Of a DNA stretch of 64,000 nucleotides, positions 54,336 to 64,000 are shown one piece after another. Location: contig NZ_JACHMG010000001.1 of the NCBI RefSeq assembly GCF_014204865.1, forward strand, positions 4,242,501 to 4,306,500, written 5' to 3'. The DNA comes from Amycolatopsis jiangsuensis. Lineage in GTDB: Bacteria; Actinomycetota; Actinomycetes; Mycobacteriales; Pseudonocardiaceae. The number at the start of each line of letters is the position of its first letter. Position 1 is the first letter of the stretch. Position numbers and translations under genes: made by a program. Under the pieces are notes generated by a model, which saw nothing but the letters and a program-made list of their open reading frames with translations, was not told the DNA's origin and did no database searches.

Positions 54336-55976
54336 GTGAGCGACGAGGGTCGTCTGGTCGCCGGCCGGTACCGCATCATCGGCAAGGTCGGCACCGGCGC
54401 GATGGGTGCCGTTTGGCAGGCCCACGACGAGGTGCTGGCCCGTACGGTCGCCATCAAGCAGCTGCTGCTGCAGCCCGGCCTGGAGCAGCACGAGGCCGAG
54501 GACGCCCGGCAGCGCACCATGCGTGAGGGCCGCATCGCGGCGCGCCTGCACCACCCCAACGCGATCACCGTGTTCGACGTCGTCACCGACGACAACGGCC
54601 AGCCGTGCCTGATCATGGAGTACCTGGCCTCGACCAGCCTTGCGCAAAGCCTGCAGGAGCACGGCACGCTGCCGCCGCTGGAGGTCGCCCGGATCGGCGC
54701 CCAGGTGGCCGCCGCGCTCCGCGAGGCGCACGCGGTCGGCATCGTGCACCGCGACATCAAGCCGGGCAACATCCTGCTGGCCGACAACGGCACCGTGAAG
54801 ATCACCGACTTCGGCATCTCCCGGGCGAAGGACGACGTCACGGTCACCAAGACCGGGATGATCGCCGGCACACCCGCCTACCTGGCACCGGAGGTAGCGA
54901 TCGGGGGCGATCCCGGCCCGGAGTCGGACGTCTTCTCACTCGGCTCCACGCTGTACGCCGCCTGCGAGGGACAGCCGCCGTTCGGCCTGTCGGAGAACAC
55001 GCTGAGCCTGCTGCACGCGGTCGCGGCCGGGCAGATCAACCCGCCCCGGCAGTCCGGTCCGCTGGCCAGCGTGCTCGCGGTACTGCTGCACCCGGAAACG
55101 CAGCACCGGCCCACTGCCGACGAATGCGAGGAGCTGCTCGCCGCGGTCGCGCGTGGCGAGACCCCGCTCGGCGGCGCCGGGGACGAGACGGTGCTCGCGT
55201 CGTCGTCCGGCACGCTCGGTGCCGCGGCAGCCGGTGGGCTGGCCGGTGCCGCAGCCGGCGAGTTCTTCGACGACCAGCCCGACGGGCATTCCGGCACGCT
55301 GCTCGACGAGTCCGGGCCGACCCGGCAGTACTACGAGGACGACTACCCGGCCGCGACCGGCTACCCCGAAGACGACTACGACGGCTACCAGCACTATCCG
55401 CAGGACGAGTACGCCCAGGACCCGTACCAGCAGCAGACCCGGGCCTACGCCGATCCCGGCCGCGGCGGGATGGCCGCGACGCGGGCGGTGCCGGTGCCAC
55501 CGGGCTTCGAGGACGATCCGTACGGCGACGGCTACGACGAGCCGCCTCCGGCTCGGGCGCACACCGGCCCCGAGGACGAGGACGATCAGCGACCCGGCGC
55601 CTGGAAGAAGCCGGCACTGATCGGCGGCGTCGTGGTGGTCGCACTGGTCGCGCTGGGGGTGTGGCTGCTCAGCCCGAACAACCCGCCGGACGCCTCGCAG
55701 CAGCCCGTCCCCACGACGTCGTCGGCGGTCGTGCCGACCTCACAGCCGGTTCCCTCGACCGAGGAAGCAACCAGCAGCGCCCCGGTGACGTCTTCGAAGG
55801 AGGAGACCTCGGAGGAGTCGACGCCGACGCATCGCACCACCCGGCGGACCACGACGACCAAGGACACTCCGACCAAGACGACGAAGACGTCGGAGCCCGA
55901 GACGAGCGAGCCGGACGACCCGACGCCGACCACGTCGGCCAGTGATCCCGGTGATACCTCGTCGCCGAATCCATGA
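54336..55976 (+). CDS. Transmembrane Ser/Thr protein kinase (PknB-like)
   Basis: A 546-residue eukaryotic-like kinase starting at GTG. All key motifs are intact: Gly loop VGTGAMGAV, Lys41 in VAIKQL, HRDIKPGN with Asp140, DFGIS with Asp158, and APEVA. The kinase domain ends near residue 270. A juxtamembrane stretch rich in Tyr/Asp/Gln and Pro follows, then one transmembrane helix (ALIGGVVVVALVALGVWLL, about 426-444) and a Ser/Thr/Pro/Glu-rich extracytoplasmic tail of about 100 residues. No PASTA repeats are present. It is followed at once by a kinase-like gene with a dead catalytic loop. Confidence 0.93.
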   Translation: MSDEGRLVAGRYRIIGKVGTGAMGAVWQAHDEVLARTVAIKQLLLQPGLEQHEAEDARQRTMREGRIAARLHHPNAITVFDVVTDDNGQPCLIMEYLASTSLAQSLQEHGTLPPLEVARIGAQVAAALREAHAVGIVHRDIKPGNILLADNGTVKITDFGISRAKDDVTVTKTGMIAGTPAYLAPEVAIGGDPGPESDVFSLGSTLYAACEGQPPFGLSENTLSLLHAVAAGQINPPRQSGPLASVLAVLLHPETQHRPTADECEELLAAVARGETPLGGAGDETVLASSSGTLGAAAAGGLAGAAAGEFFDDQPDGHSGTLLDESGPTRQYYEDDYPAATGYPEDDYDGYQHYPQDEYAQDPYQQQTRAYADPGRGGMAATRAVPVPPGFEDDPYGDGYDEPPPARAHTGPEDEDDQRPGAWKKPALIGGVVVVALVALGVWLLSPNNPPDASQQPVPTTSSAVVPTSQPVPSTEEATSSAPVTSSKEETSEESTPTHRTTRRTTTTKDTPTKTTKTSEPETSEPDDPTPTTSASDPGDTSSPNP

Positions 55977-55989
55977 TCCAGGGACAGAG

Positions 55990-57180
55990 TTGAGTTCAGA
56001 AGGCACCATCGTCGGCGACCGGTACCGGCTCGACCAGCCGATCGGCCGCGGCCGATCGGGCATCGTGTGGCTCGCGTTCGACACGCGGCTGTTCCGCACC
56101 GTGGCCATGAAGCGCATGTACCTGCCGGTCGGGCTGCCGCCGGAGCGGGCCGAACAGGCGCGGGCGATGGCGATGGAAGAGGGCAAGGCCGCGGCCCGGA
56201 TCGAGCACCCGTGCGCGATCACGGTGTACGACGTGCTGCCCGACGGCGCCGACGTGTGGCTGGTGATGGAGTACATCCCCTCCCGCGGGATGTCGGTCTT
56301 CCTCTCCGAGTACGGGACTCTCACCCCGGAACAGGCGGCAGCGCTGGGCATCCTGCTCGGCGACGCGATGGCGACGATCCACGCGGCCGGCATCGTGCAC
56401 CGGACGCTGGAGCCGGGCACGGTGCTGCTGGCCGACGACGGCGGCGTCAAGCTCACCGACATCGGCATCACCGGCGGTGGCCCGCACGCGGCCTACCGGG
56501 CGCCGGAGGTCACGCGCGGAGGCCCGCCGTCGCCGCCCGCGGACGTGTTCTCGCTGGGTGCCACCCTCTACACCGCGGTGGAAGGGGTGCCGCCGTTCGG
56601 CGAGGACGGCACCTCCCCGGAGCGGCCACCGCAGCAGGCCGGCGTGCTGGCCGGGGCGTTGAGCAAGATGCTGCGGTCCGATCCGACGATCCGGCCGACC
56701 ATGGCCGACACGGTGCGCGCGCTCAAGGCGATCACCGTGGGACGCGAGCAGACCGCGTTCGTCCCGCCGACCGCGCCCGCGATGCCGACCATGCCGGTGT
56801 CCTGGCCGGGCCGGTCGCCGCAGGCCGGACCGACCCAGCAGATCCCGCCGTCCGTCCCGACCCCGCAGGCCCTCGCGCCGCAGCAGCCCGCCCAGCCCCA
56901 GCAGATCGGCCAGACCCAGCAGATCGCCCGGGCGCAGCAGTCCGGGCCGCTCATGCAGCTGCCGGTCCAGCAGGTTCCGCAGGCTCCCGCCCCGCCCCAG
57001 CCGATGCAGGTGCCCCGGCAGCCGACCGCGCGGTACGTGCCCTCGGCCGCGCAGCAGGCGGCCGCGGCGCAGGCCGTCCGCGAGAAGGCGGCGGCCCGGC
57101 GCCGGATGATCCTCACCGTGGCCGCGATTCTCTGCGCGGTGCTGATCGGGATCGGCGTTTCGGAACTGCTCTTCGTCTGA
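55990..57180 (+). CDS. Membrane-anchored pseudokinase
   Basis: A 396-residue kinase-like protein. The fold is conserved: degenerate Gly loop IGRGRSGIV, Lys41 in VAMKRM, and the Asp157 of LTDIGI in place of DFG. The catalytic loop reads VHRTLEPGT where active kinases have HRDLKPxN: the catalytic Asp is Thr139, the Lys is Glu141 and the metal-binding Asn is Thr144. Catalysis is therefore unlikely. A Pro/Gln-rich linker and one C-terminal transmembrane helix (ILTVAAILCAVLIGIGVSEL) follow. A TTG at 55990 after AGGGAC was chosen; an ATG at 55942 would overlap the upstream kinase gene. It is probably a regulator or scaffold for that kinase. Confidence 0.85.
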   Translation: MSSEGTIVGDRYRLDQPIGRGRSGIVWLAFDTRLFRTVAMKRMYLPVGLPPERAEQARAMAMEEGKAAARIEHPCAITVYDVLPDGADVWLVMEYIPSRGMSVFLSEYGTLTPEQAAALGILLGDAMATIHAAGIVHRTLEPGTVLLADDGGVKLTDIGITGGGPHAAYRAPEVTRGGPPSPPADVFSLGATLYTAVEGVPPFGEDGTSPERPPQQAGVLAGALSKMLRSDPTIRPTMADTVRALKAITVGREQTAFVPPTAPAMPTMPVSWPGRSPQAGPTQQIPPSVPTPQALAPQQPAQPQQIGQTQQIARAQQSGPLMQLPVQQVPQAPAPPQPMQVPRQPTARYVPSAAQQAAAAQAVREKAAARRRMILTVAAILCAVLIGIGVSELLFV

Positions 57181-57187
57181 CGCGGGC

Positions 57188-58090
57188 TCAGGCGACCGCC
57201 GTGACCGCCTCGCGCATCGCGGCGAGCAGCGTGCGCACGGCCGGGCTGCCTGCCACCCGCGGCGCCACCGCGGCATGGATTCCCCGGCTCGGCTGCGGAT
57301 TGCGGACCCGCCGCACCACCACTCCCGGATGCGGGGTGCCGAGACCCAGCTCGGGAACCAGCCCGACACCCAGTCCGGCGGCGATGAACCCCTGCGCGGT
57401 CTGGTAATCCTCGGATTCGACCACCACGTTCGGGTGGAACCCGGCGGACGCGCAGGCGCCCTCGAGGATCGCCCGGCAGGCCCCCGGCAGCGGGTCGATG
57501 CCCACCCACGGCTCGTCGCCGAGCTCCGCGAGGTCGAGCACGCGTTTGCGGGCCAGCCGGTGGGTGCGGGGCAGCACGGCGCAGTACGGATCGTCGAGCA
57601 GGTGCACCAGCTCGATGCCGCCGGACGGCGGGGTGGACCGCGGGAAGACGACGATCGCCACCTCGGCGCGGCCCTGCTCCACCTCGGGCAGCGGATCGTC
57701 GGGTTCGATCAGCTTCAGATCGAGCCACACGCCGGGGTGTTCCCGGCGCACGGCGGCGACCGCGTGCGGCACCAGCGAGGCTCCCGCGGTGGCGAAGTAG
57801 CGGATCGCGAGCCGACCGGTGCGGCCCTCCTTGAGCTCGGTGAGCGCCGCCTCGGCCCGGGCCAGCTCGGTGCTGAGTGTTTCGGCATGGCTCGACAGCA
57901 ACGTGCCCGCCGGGGTGGGACGGACCCCGCGGCCGACGCGCTCGAGCAACGGAGTGCCCGCCTCCCGTTCGAGCACCGACAGCTGCTGGCTGATCGCCGA
58001 CGGCGTGTAACCCAGGTTCCGTGCGGCGGCAGTGATCGAACCACTCACGATCACCGACCGGAGGACCTGCATGCGTCGCACGTCAAGCAT
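57188..58090 (-). CDS. LysR family transcriptional regulator
   Basis: A 300-residue LysR-type protein. The helix-turn-helix (residues 1-60) includes LRSVIVSGSITAAARNLGYTPSAISQQLSVLEREAG-like sequence around AARNLGYTPSAISQQLSVLE, and the periplasmic-binding-protein-like effector domain runs from about residue 90. It is divergent from the EamA transporter gene, which is its likely target. It ends only 7 nt from the pseudokinase stop. Confidence 0.92.
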   Translation of the reverse strand: MLDVRRMQVLRSVIVSGSITAAARNLGYTPSAISQQLSVLEREAGTPLLERVGRGVRPTPAGTLLSSHAETLSTELARAEAALTELKEGRTGRLAIRYFATAGASLVPHAVAAVRREHPGVWLDLKLIEPDDPLPEVEQGRAEVAIVVFPRSTPPSGGIELVHLLDDPYCAVLPRTHRLARKRVLDLAELGDEPWVGIDPLPGACRAILEGACASAGFHPNVVVESEDYQTAQGFIAAGLGVGLVPELGLGTPHPGVVVRRVRNPQPSRGIHAAVAPRVAGSPAVRTLLAAMREAVTAVA

Positions 58091-58194
58091 GCCTCGATGC
58101 TACAGCTCTGCTTAAAAGTCCGTGCAGTTATTTTCGCTTGTCCTTACGTCTGCTCGTAGCGAAGCTGATCGCAGGAGCGAGAGGAGACATCCAG

Positions 58195-59112
58195 GTGGGC
58201 GAGACCAAGACATTGCTGCGAATCCTGGCGCTGGCCTTGTTGTGGGGGTCCAGCTTTTTCTGGATCAAGCTGGGCCTCGCCGCGTTCTCGCCGGTACAGC
58301 TCGTCCTCGCGCGGCTGGTGATGGGCGCGGCGGTACTGCTGGCGCTGTGCCTGCTCGGCCGGCGCAGGCTGCCTTCGGACCGGCGTACCTGGGGGCACCT
58401 TGCCGTCGCGGCGTTCTTCCACAACGCCGTGCCGTTCCTGCTCTTCGCGATCGGTGAGGCCACTGTGGACTCCGGCGTCAGCGGGGTGCTGAACGCCACC
58501 ACCCCGCTGTGGGTGCTGGTGGCCGCGCCGCTGCTCGGGGTGCCGAACCGGATGACCGGAACCCGGGTGGCCGGTCTCGTGGCCGGGATCGCCGGGATTC
58601 TGCTGATCTTCGCGCCGTGGCACGCTTCCGGGCTGCTCAGCTGGCCCGGGCTCGGCTGCCTCGCCGCCGCGGCCAGTTACGGCTTCGCGTTCGTCTACGA
58701 AGGCCGTTACCTGACCGGCACGGGAGTCTCGCCGTATGCGCTGTCCGGCGCGCAGATGCTGCTGGCGACCGGCTTCCTGGTGCTGGCGATGCCGTTCGCC
58801 GGAATGACGCCGGTGCACCTGAGCCCGCTCGCGGTGATCGCGGTCCTGGTACTGGGTGTCGGATCGACCGGGATCGCGTTCGCGCTCAACTACCAGATGC
58901 TGGCGAGCGAAGGCGCAGTGGCGACGTCCATGGTCGGGTACCTGCTGCCGGTGGTCTCGGTCCTGCTGGGTGCGGTGTTCCTGCACGAGCAGCTGAACGT
59001 CCGGGTGATCGTGGGCATGGTCGTGGTCCTCGGCGGAGTCGCCCTCACCCGGCTGCGGCGCACGCCGGCCGCGCGGCCCCAGGAACCGGTGGCCCTGGCG
59101 GAACGCGTCTGA
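58195..59112 (+). CDS. EamA/DMT family transporter
   Basis: A 305-residue protein with ten predicted transmembrane segments in two EamA repeats, beginning LLRILALALLWGSSFFWIKL. Family members export amino acids or metabolites. The GTG at 58195 follows AGGAGA by about 8 nt; an open frame extends to 58138 without a ribosome-binding site. The divergent LysR gene probably controls it. Confidence 0.9.
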   Translation: MGETKTLLRILALALLWGSSFFWIKLGLAAFSPVQLVLARLVMGAAVLLALCLLGRRRLPSDRRTWGHLAVAAFFHNAVPFLLFAIGEATVDSGVSGVLNATTPLWVLVAAPLLGVPNRMTGTRVAGLVAGIAGILLIFAPWHASGLLSWPGLGCLAAAASYGFAFVYEGRYLTGTGVSPYALSGAQMLLATGFLVLAMPFAGMTPVHLSPLAVIAVLVLGVGSTGIAFALNYQMLASEGAVATSMVGYLLPVVSVLLGAVFLHEQLNVRVIVGMVVVLGGVALTRLRRTPAARPQEPVALAERV

Positions 59113-59122
59113 CTCGCGAGTG

Positions 59123-59148
59123 GCAACGCCGGTTCCCACCGGCGTTGC
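59123..59148. terminator. Bidirectional terminator hairpin
   Basis: GCAACGCCGGT and ACCGGCGTTGC form a perfect 11-bp stem with a TCCC loop between the convergent transporter and response-regulator genes. Confidence 0.8.
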
Positions 59149-59159
59149 GCACGCAGAAG

Positions 59160-59828
59160 TCAGACCAGGCGGCGGTCCGAGGCCCAGCGGGACAGTTCGT
59201 AACGGTTGGACAGCTGGGTCTTCCGCAGCACGCTGGACACGTGCGTTTCCACCGTCTTCACCGAGATGAACAGCTCGGAGGCGATTTCCTTGTACGCGTA
59301 CCCGCGCGCCAGCAGGCGCAGCACGTCGCGTTCGCGGGGCGTGAGCAGGTCCAGCTCGGGGTCGTTGATCGGCGCGGAACCGGGGCGGTCGGCGAACGCG
59401 TCGAGCACGAAGCCCGCCAGCCTCGGCGAGAACACCGCGTCGCCGTCGGCGACCCGGACCACCGCGCGCACCAGCTCCTTCGAGGAGATCGTCTTGGTGA
59501 CGTAGCCACGCGCGCCGGCGCGGATCACCGCGATCACGTCTTCCGCCGCGTCGGACACCGACAACGCCAGGAACACCACGTCCGGCAGCTCCGGGCGGAC
59601 CCGCCGGAGCACCTCGGCACCGCCACCGTCGGGCATGTGCACGTCCAGCAGCACCACCTGAGGCCGGGTCCGGGCGATCCCGGCGACCGCGTCGCCGACC
59701 GAACCCGCCTCACCGACGACCTGCACCTCGTCGGTGATCGAGTCCAGCTCGGTGCGCACCCCGGCTCGGAACAACGCGTGGTCGTCCACGAGGAAGACCT
59801 TGACCGGTTCCCGCTGGCTTTCCGTCAC
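59160..59828 (-). CDS. NarL/LuxR-type response regulator
   Basis: A 222-residue two-component regulator. The receiver domain has VFLVDDHALFRAG and phospho-acceptor Asp62 in LLDVHMPDG; the C-terminal LuxR helix-turn-helix reads LTPRERDVLRLLARGYAYKE then VKTVETHVSSVLRK. It follows the PspC-domain histidine kinase by 40 nt in the same operon. This pairing resembles the MacSR systems of actinobacteria that sense envelope stress; that assignment is by architecture only. Confidence 0.93.
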   Translation of the reverse strand: MTESQREPVKVFLVDDHALFRAGVRTELDSITDEVQVVGEAGSVGDAVAGIARTRPQVVLLDVHMPDGGGAEVLRRVRPELPDVVFLALSVSDAAEDVIAVIRAGARGYVTKTISSKELVRAVVRVADGDAVFSPRLAGFVLDAFADRPGSAPINDPELDLLTPRERDVLRLLARGYAYKEIASELFISVKTVETHVSSVLRKTQLSNRYELSRWASDRRLV

Positions 59829-59868
59829 GATCGCACTCCCTCACTCGCGTGCCCCGAGCATAGCGAGG

Positions 59869-61245
59869 TCACGCCACTGTCTTGGTCGCCTTGACCGGCA
59901 TGGCGAGCTGGACCTCGGTCCCCTCGCCGGGCGCGGTGCGCAGGCTGCACGTGCCGCCGTGGCGTTCCATCCGGCCGCGGATCGAATCGGCGAGCCCGTG
60001 CCGGTCTCCTGGCACCAGGTCCGGGTCGAAACCCTTGCCGCGGTCGCGCACGAACACCGTGACCGACGTGGGTTCGGCCTCGGCGAACACGCTCACCTCG
60101 TCGACACCGGCGTGCTTGGCCGCGTTCACGATCGCCTCGCGGGCGGCCTGCACGAGCGCGGTGAGCGGTTCGTCCAGCTCGACGTCGCCGACGACGACCT
60201 GCCCGACCGAGATGGCGAACTGGTCCTCGACCTCTCCGCACGCGGTGGCGAGCGCCTCGGACAGCTGCCGCGCACCCTCTTCTTCTTCCTTGGTCCGCTT
60301 CTCGCTGGGCTTGCCGTAGCCGCCGGGGCCGTACAGCCAGCCGCGCAGCTCCCGTTCCTGGCCGCGGGCGAGCCGGGCGACCTCGTGTGACTGGTCGGCT
60401 TGGCGCTGGATGAGCGCGAGCGTCTGGAGCACCGAATCGTGCAGGTGCGCGGCGATCTCGGCGCGTTCGTCGGTGCGGATGCGGGCGCGGCGTTCGTCTC
60501 CGAGGTCGCGCACCAGCCGCAGCCAGAACGGCACGGTGATGACCGCGACGCCGAACAGCGTGGCGAGCACCGCGAGCAGGGCGAACTTCACCTGGTCGAA
60601 GCTGCCGCTCTGGAACACGACGACCCCGATGCCGGTGGCCACCAGCGCGACTCCGGCGAGAATGCGGACGGCGGCCGATAGCCGTCCGCCGTCCCCGACC
60701 AGCGCGCCGGCCACCCCCTCACGCGCCCCGCGCCAGCGTCGCCGCTGCGATTCGTCGGCCTCGCGCCAGACCACCGCGGCGCCGATCGCCGCGAGCGCCA
60801 GCGGAACCGCGACCCAACCCTGGATGGTGCCGGTGAGCGTGCCGCTGACGACGGCGAGCCCGATCCCGAGTGCGATCAGGCCGTAGGCCTGCCGACGGTC
60901 CCGGGCCCGTGGCGTCGTCTCCGCTTCGTCGGCCCGCTGCTGCACGAACACCCAGAGCAGTCCGTACGCCAGCAGCCCCGCCCCGTTGAGCGCGGCGAGC
61001 AGCGCGAACGCGGTCCGCACCCAGACGACCGGCACCCCGAGGTGCTCGGCGAGCCCTCCGGCCACCCCGGCCACGGCCCGCCCGGACCGTTGCCGGTACA
61101 TCCGCGGCCGCTGCTCCGCCTCGGCCACGTCCACGGAGGCGGGCACGATCGGCAACGGATCGTCGGAAGCCTCGCGCGGGGGCGCGCCGACGTCGAGAAA
61201 GTCCTGCACGGGTCCCATGGTCACACGCGTGCGCGGTACCGACAT
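59869..61245 (-). CDS. PspC-domain sensor histidine kinase
   Basis: A 458-residue membrane histidine kinase. The N-terminal PspC domain (RSGRAVAGVAGGLAEHLGVP, residues 53-105) is followed by further transmembrane segments to about residue 240. The HisKA_3 box IAAHLHDSVLQTLAL has phospho-acceptor His269, and the ATPase N-box reads AREAIVNAAKHAG, with RGKGFDPD further on. Together with the downstream LuxR-type regulator it forms a two-component system. It is divergent from a gene that also carries a PspC domain, so the two may respond to the same envelope signal. Confidence 0.93.
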   Translation of the reverse strand: MSVPRTRVTMGPVQDFLDVGAPPREASDDPLPIVPASVDVAEAEQRPRMYRQRSGRAVAGVAGGLAEHLGVPVVWVRTAFALLAALNGAGLLAYGLLWVFVQQRADEAETTPRARDRRQAYGLIALGIGLAVVSGTLTGTIQGWVAVPLALAAIGAAVVWREADESQRRRWRGAREGVAGALVGDGGRLSAAVRILAGVALVATGIGVVVFQSGSFDQVKFALLAVLATLFGVAVITVPFWLRLVRDLGDERRARIRTDERAEIAAHLHDSVLQTLALIQRQADQSHEVARLARGQERELRGWLYGPGGYGKPSEKRTKEEEEGARQLSEALATACGEVEDQFAISVGQVVVGDVELDEPLTALVQAAREAIVNAAKHAGVDEVSVFAEAEPTSVTVFVRDRGKGFDPDLVPGDRHGLADSIRGRMERHGGTCSLRTAPGEGTEVQLAMPVKATKTVA

Positions 61246-61366
61246 CGGGGAAGCCCCTGATCATCGACCCGGATCGCGCAGCGTCGAAGGGCACCGGTCT
61301 GCCTCCGGGGAAACTCAGGGACCTACCCCGATGTGTGCCGCGCCGCGCTCGCGCATGCTCTTCGGT

Positions 61367-62650
61367 ATGAGTGGTGCGGAGCAGCGGACGTCCCGGGGCA
61401 ACCCGTTGAACGGGTTCGAGGAGACCGCCAAGGACTTTTGGCTCAGCAGGCCCCGGCGGGCGGTGGACGGCCGGAAGGTCGCCGGGGTCGCGGCCGGGCT
61501 GGGGAACCGGTACGGCATCGATCCCGTGGTGATCCGGGTGGCGCTCGTCGCGGCCACCGTGTTCGGCGGTTTCGGGCTGGTGTTCTACCTGCTCGGATGG
61601 CTGCTGTTCCCGGGAGAGAACGACGAGGTCTCGGCGGCCGAAGCGCTGGCCGGGCGGGGGCGCACGAGCATGCCGAAGGGGTTCGCCATCGGGCTGGCCA
61701 TCGTGCTGATTCCGGTGACCGGCTGGACGTTCGCGGGTGGCTGGTTCGACGGCGGCGGCCTGATCGGGCTGGTCCTGCTCTCCCTCGGTCTCTACTTCCT
61801 GCACCGCAGCCGCGGGCAGGACCACCGCCCGGCCCCGGTCACCGCGTTCGCGGCCGGTGCGGCCGTGCCCGGAACCGGAGCGTTCACGATGAGCAGCGAC
61901 GCCGACACCTCAGCCCCCGCGGCAGCCGGATTCGATCCGCTGGCCGCCGATCCGGCGGGCTGGGACCTGCCGGATCCGGCCGCGCCGGTACCGCCGGTCG
62001 CGGCGGCACCGGAGTACGAGACACCGCTGCCGAGGCGGCGGAACTCGAAAATCGGCGGGGCCGCGTTCGGGCTGGCGGTGCTCGTGGCCGGCACCGGAGT
62101 CGTGCTGAACCTCAGCGACGTGCCCTGGTTCTCCCTGCAGCACATCATCGGCATGGTGCTCGCCGTGCTCGGCGTCGGCATGGTGGCGGGCGCGTTCGTC
62201 CGTGGTGGACGGGGACTGATCGGGCTGGCGGTACTGCTGTCGATCGGCGGCATGCTGCTGACCACGAGCACGTTCGGCGATCTCGACCTGCGCGGCGGAG
62301 TCGGCGACCTGACCGCCACCCCGCGTACGGTGTCCGAGCTGCAGCCGGAGTACCACCACGCGGCCGGGCAGCTCGACCTCGACCTGACCCAGCTGCCGGC
62401 GTCCGAGCCGATCACCACCACGGTCAGCAACGGCGCCGGTGACACCACCGTCACCGTGCCGGCGAACGCCGACGTGACCTACAGCTGCGAAACCAGCGCC
62501 GGGGACGCCACCTGCTTCGGCCGTTCGACCGACGGCGTCGGGCAGGACCCGCTGACCGGCATCGACAACGGTGCCGACGGACCGGGTGGACAGAAGATCA
62601 CTCTCCACGTCACCAACGGCGTGGGCACTGTGGAGGTGCGCCGTGGCTGA
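61367..62650 (+). CDS. PspC-domain multi-pass membrane protein
   Basis: A 427-residue protein. The PspC domain lies at about residues 22-85 (RRAVDGRKVAGVAAGLGNRYG, then YLLGWLLFPGE). More transmembrane helices follow, and a C-terminal soluble beta-rich domain (LDLDLTQLPASEPITTTVSN, then GVGTVEVRRG) is like the DUF2154/LiaF-type domains that accompany PspC. The ATG at 61367 has little upstream leader. It is divergent from the PspC histidine kinase and overlaps the next gene by 8 nt. Confidence 0.88.
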   Translation: MSGAEQRTSRGNPLNGFEETAKDFWLSRPRRAVDGRKVAGVAAGLGNRYGIDPVVIRVALVAATVFGGFGLVFYLLGWLLFPGENDEVSAAEALAGRGRTSMPKGFAIGLAIVLIPVTGWTFAGGWFDGGGLIGLVLLSLGLYFLHRSRGQDHRPAPVTAFAAGAAVPGTGAFTMSSDADTSAPAAAGFDPLAADPAGWDLPDPAAPVPPVAAAPEYETPLPRRRNSKIGGAAFGLAVLVAGTGVVLNLSDVPWFSLQHIIGMVLAVLGVGMVAGAFVRGGRGLIGLAVLLSIGGMLLTTSTFGDLDLRGGVGDLTATPRTVSELQPEYHHAAGQLDLDLTQLPASEPITTTVSNGAGDTTVTVPANADVTYSCETSAGDATCFGRSTDGVGQDPLTGIDNGADGPGGQKITLHVTNGVGTVEVRRG

Positions 62651-62873
62651 GAACCCGTACTCCTACGACGAGCCGAAGTCCCCGGCGCGCCGGGGCGGCG
62701 TGGATGTGGTGACCCTCGTGGTCGGCATCGCGACCCTGCTGGTTTCGGGTTATGTGCTCACCGACGGGGCCAGCTGGCTGCCGACCTTCGACTTCCGGTG
62801 GATCGTCGCGGGCGGCGCGGTGTTCATCGGGGTGCTGATGCTCGCCTCGTCGTTCGGCCGCCGGCGGCGCTGA
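62643..62873 (+). CDS. Small two-TM membrane protein in the PspC operon
   Basis: A 76-residue protein starting at GTG inside the 3' end of the PspC gene (8-nt overlap). It has two transmembrane segments (VVTLVVGIATLLVSGYVLT and WIVAGGAVFIGVLMLASSF) and a basic RRRR end. It probably works with the PspC protein; no family name was recognised. Confidence 0.8.
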   Translation: MAENPYSYDEPKSPARRGGVDVVTLVVGIATLLVSGYVLTDGASWLPTFDFRWIVAGGAVFIGVLMLASSFGRRRR

Positions 62874-62937
62874 GGCGGACGCGGCGTGCAGGCCTCCTCG
62901 CGGGAACCGGATTCCGCGAAGGAGGCCTGGACGGCGT

Positions 62938-64000
<1,063 letters not shown>

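Overview
The window is high-GC actinomycete chromosome. Frequent GTG and TTG starts, an SOS mutasome operon, PspC-type envelope sensors and a conserved gene block point to the Pseudonocardiaceae, most likely Amycolatopsis or a close relative. That placement is inferred from gene content and no database was searched. The block at 32.5-50.0 kb (purH-purN-DUF6350-DUF5336-sucD-sucC ... M23 peptidase-uvrD1-DUF1707-chorismate mutase) follows, in mirror image, the order I recall for Mycobacterium tuberculosis Rv0948c-Rv0957.

Layout. 0-7.2 kb: 3' end of an MFS transporter, a DUF3017/folD pair, a very large repeat-rich protein ending in a TNT-like NAD+-glycohydrolase toxin domain, and a pentapeptide-repeat protein. 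7.2-14.4 kb: the mutagenic translesion operon imuA'-imuB-dnaE2 behind a perfect LexA box; imuA' carries a long repetitive N-terminal extension. 14.6-18.0 kb: a three-gene tyrosine-recombinase element (integrase, HTH protein, zinc-ribbon recombinase-like protein) with start/stop-overlapped genes; its third gene is broken by a stop codon and a frameshift.

18.2-32.5 kb: an accessory region of oxidoreductases, hydrolases and regulators (SDR, GyrI-like, aldo/keto reductase, LLM flavin enzyme, quinone reductase, Rrf2, MmyB-type, WYL, MarR and ANTAR regulators). Three transcription units here share a 17-bp GTAAC-N7-GTTAC operator placed identically next to the -10 box: the Rrf2 gene, the SDR/GyrI-like operon, and the quinone reductase/LLM/hydrolase operon. 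This looks like an undescribed Rrf2 regulon.

32.5-50.4 kb: de novo purine genes, succinyl-CoA synthetase, membrane proteins, a LytM-type peptidase, UvrD1 helicase and chorismate mutase. This core block contains two repeat-rich gene-poor stretches: a 17 x 17-bp tandem array at 43.6 kb, and a long/short dimeric hairpin repeat family at 45.3-45.8 kb. Beside the second lies a small CxxC protein gene with a perfect LexA box.

50.4-57.2 kb: a signalling cluster of two single-pass membrane proteins with extracytoplasmic tails, an intact Ser/Thr kinase, and a kinase-like protein whose catalytic loop is destroyed (HRD to HRT). 57.2-64.0 kb: LysR/EamA divergent pair, a PspC-domain histidine kinase/response regulator pair divergent from a PspC membrane-protein operon, and guaA running off the right edge.
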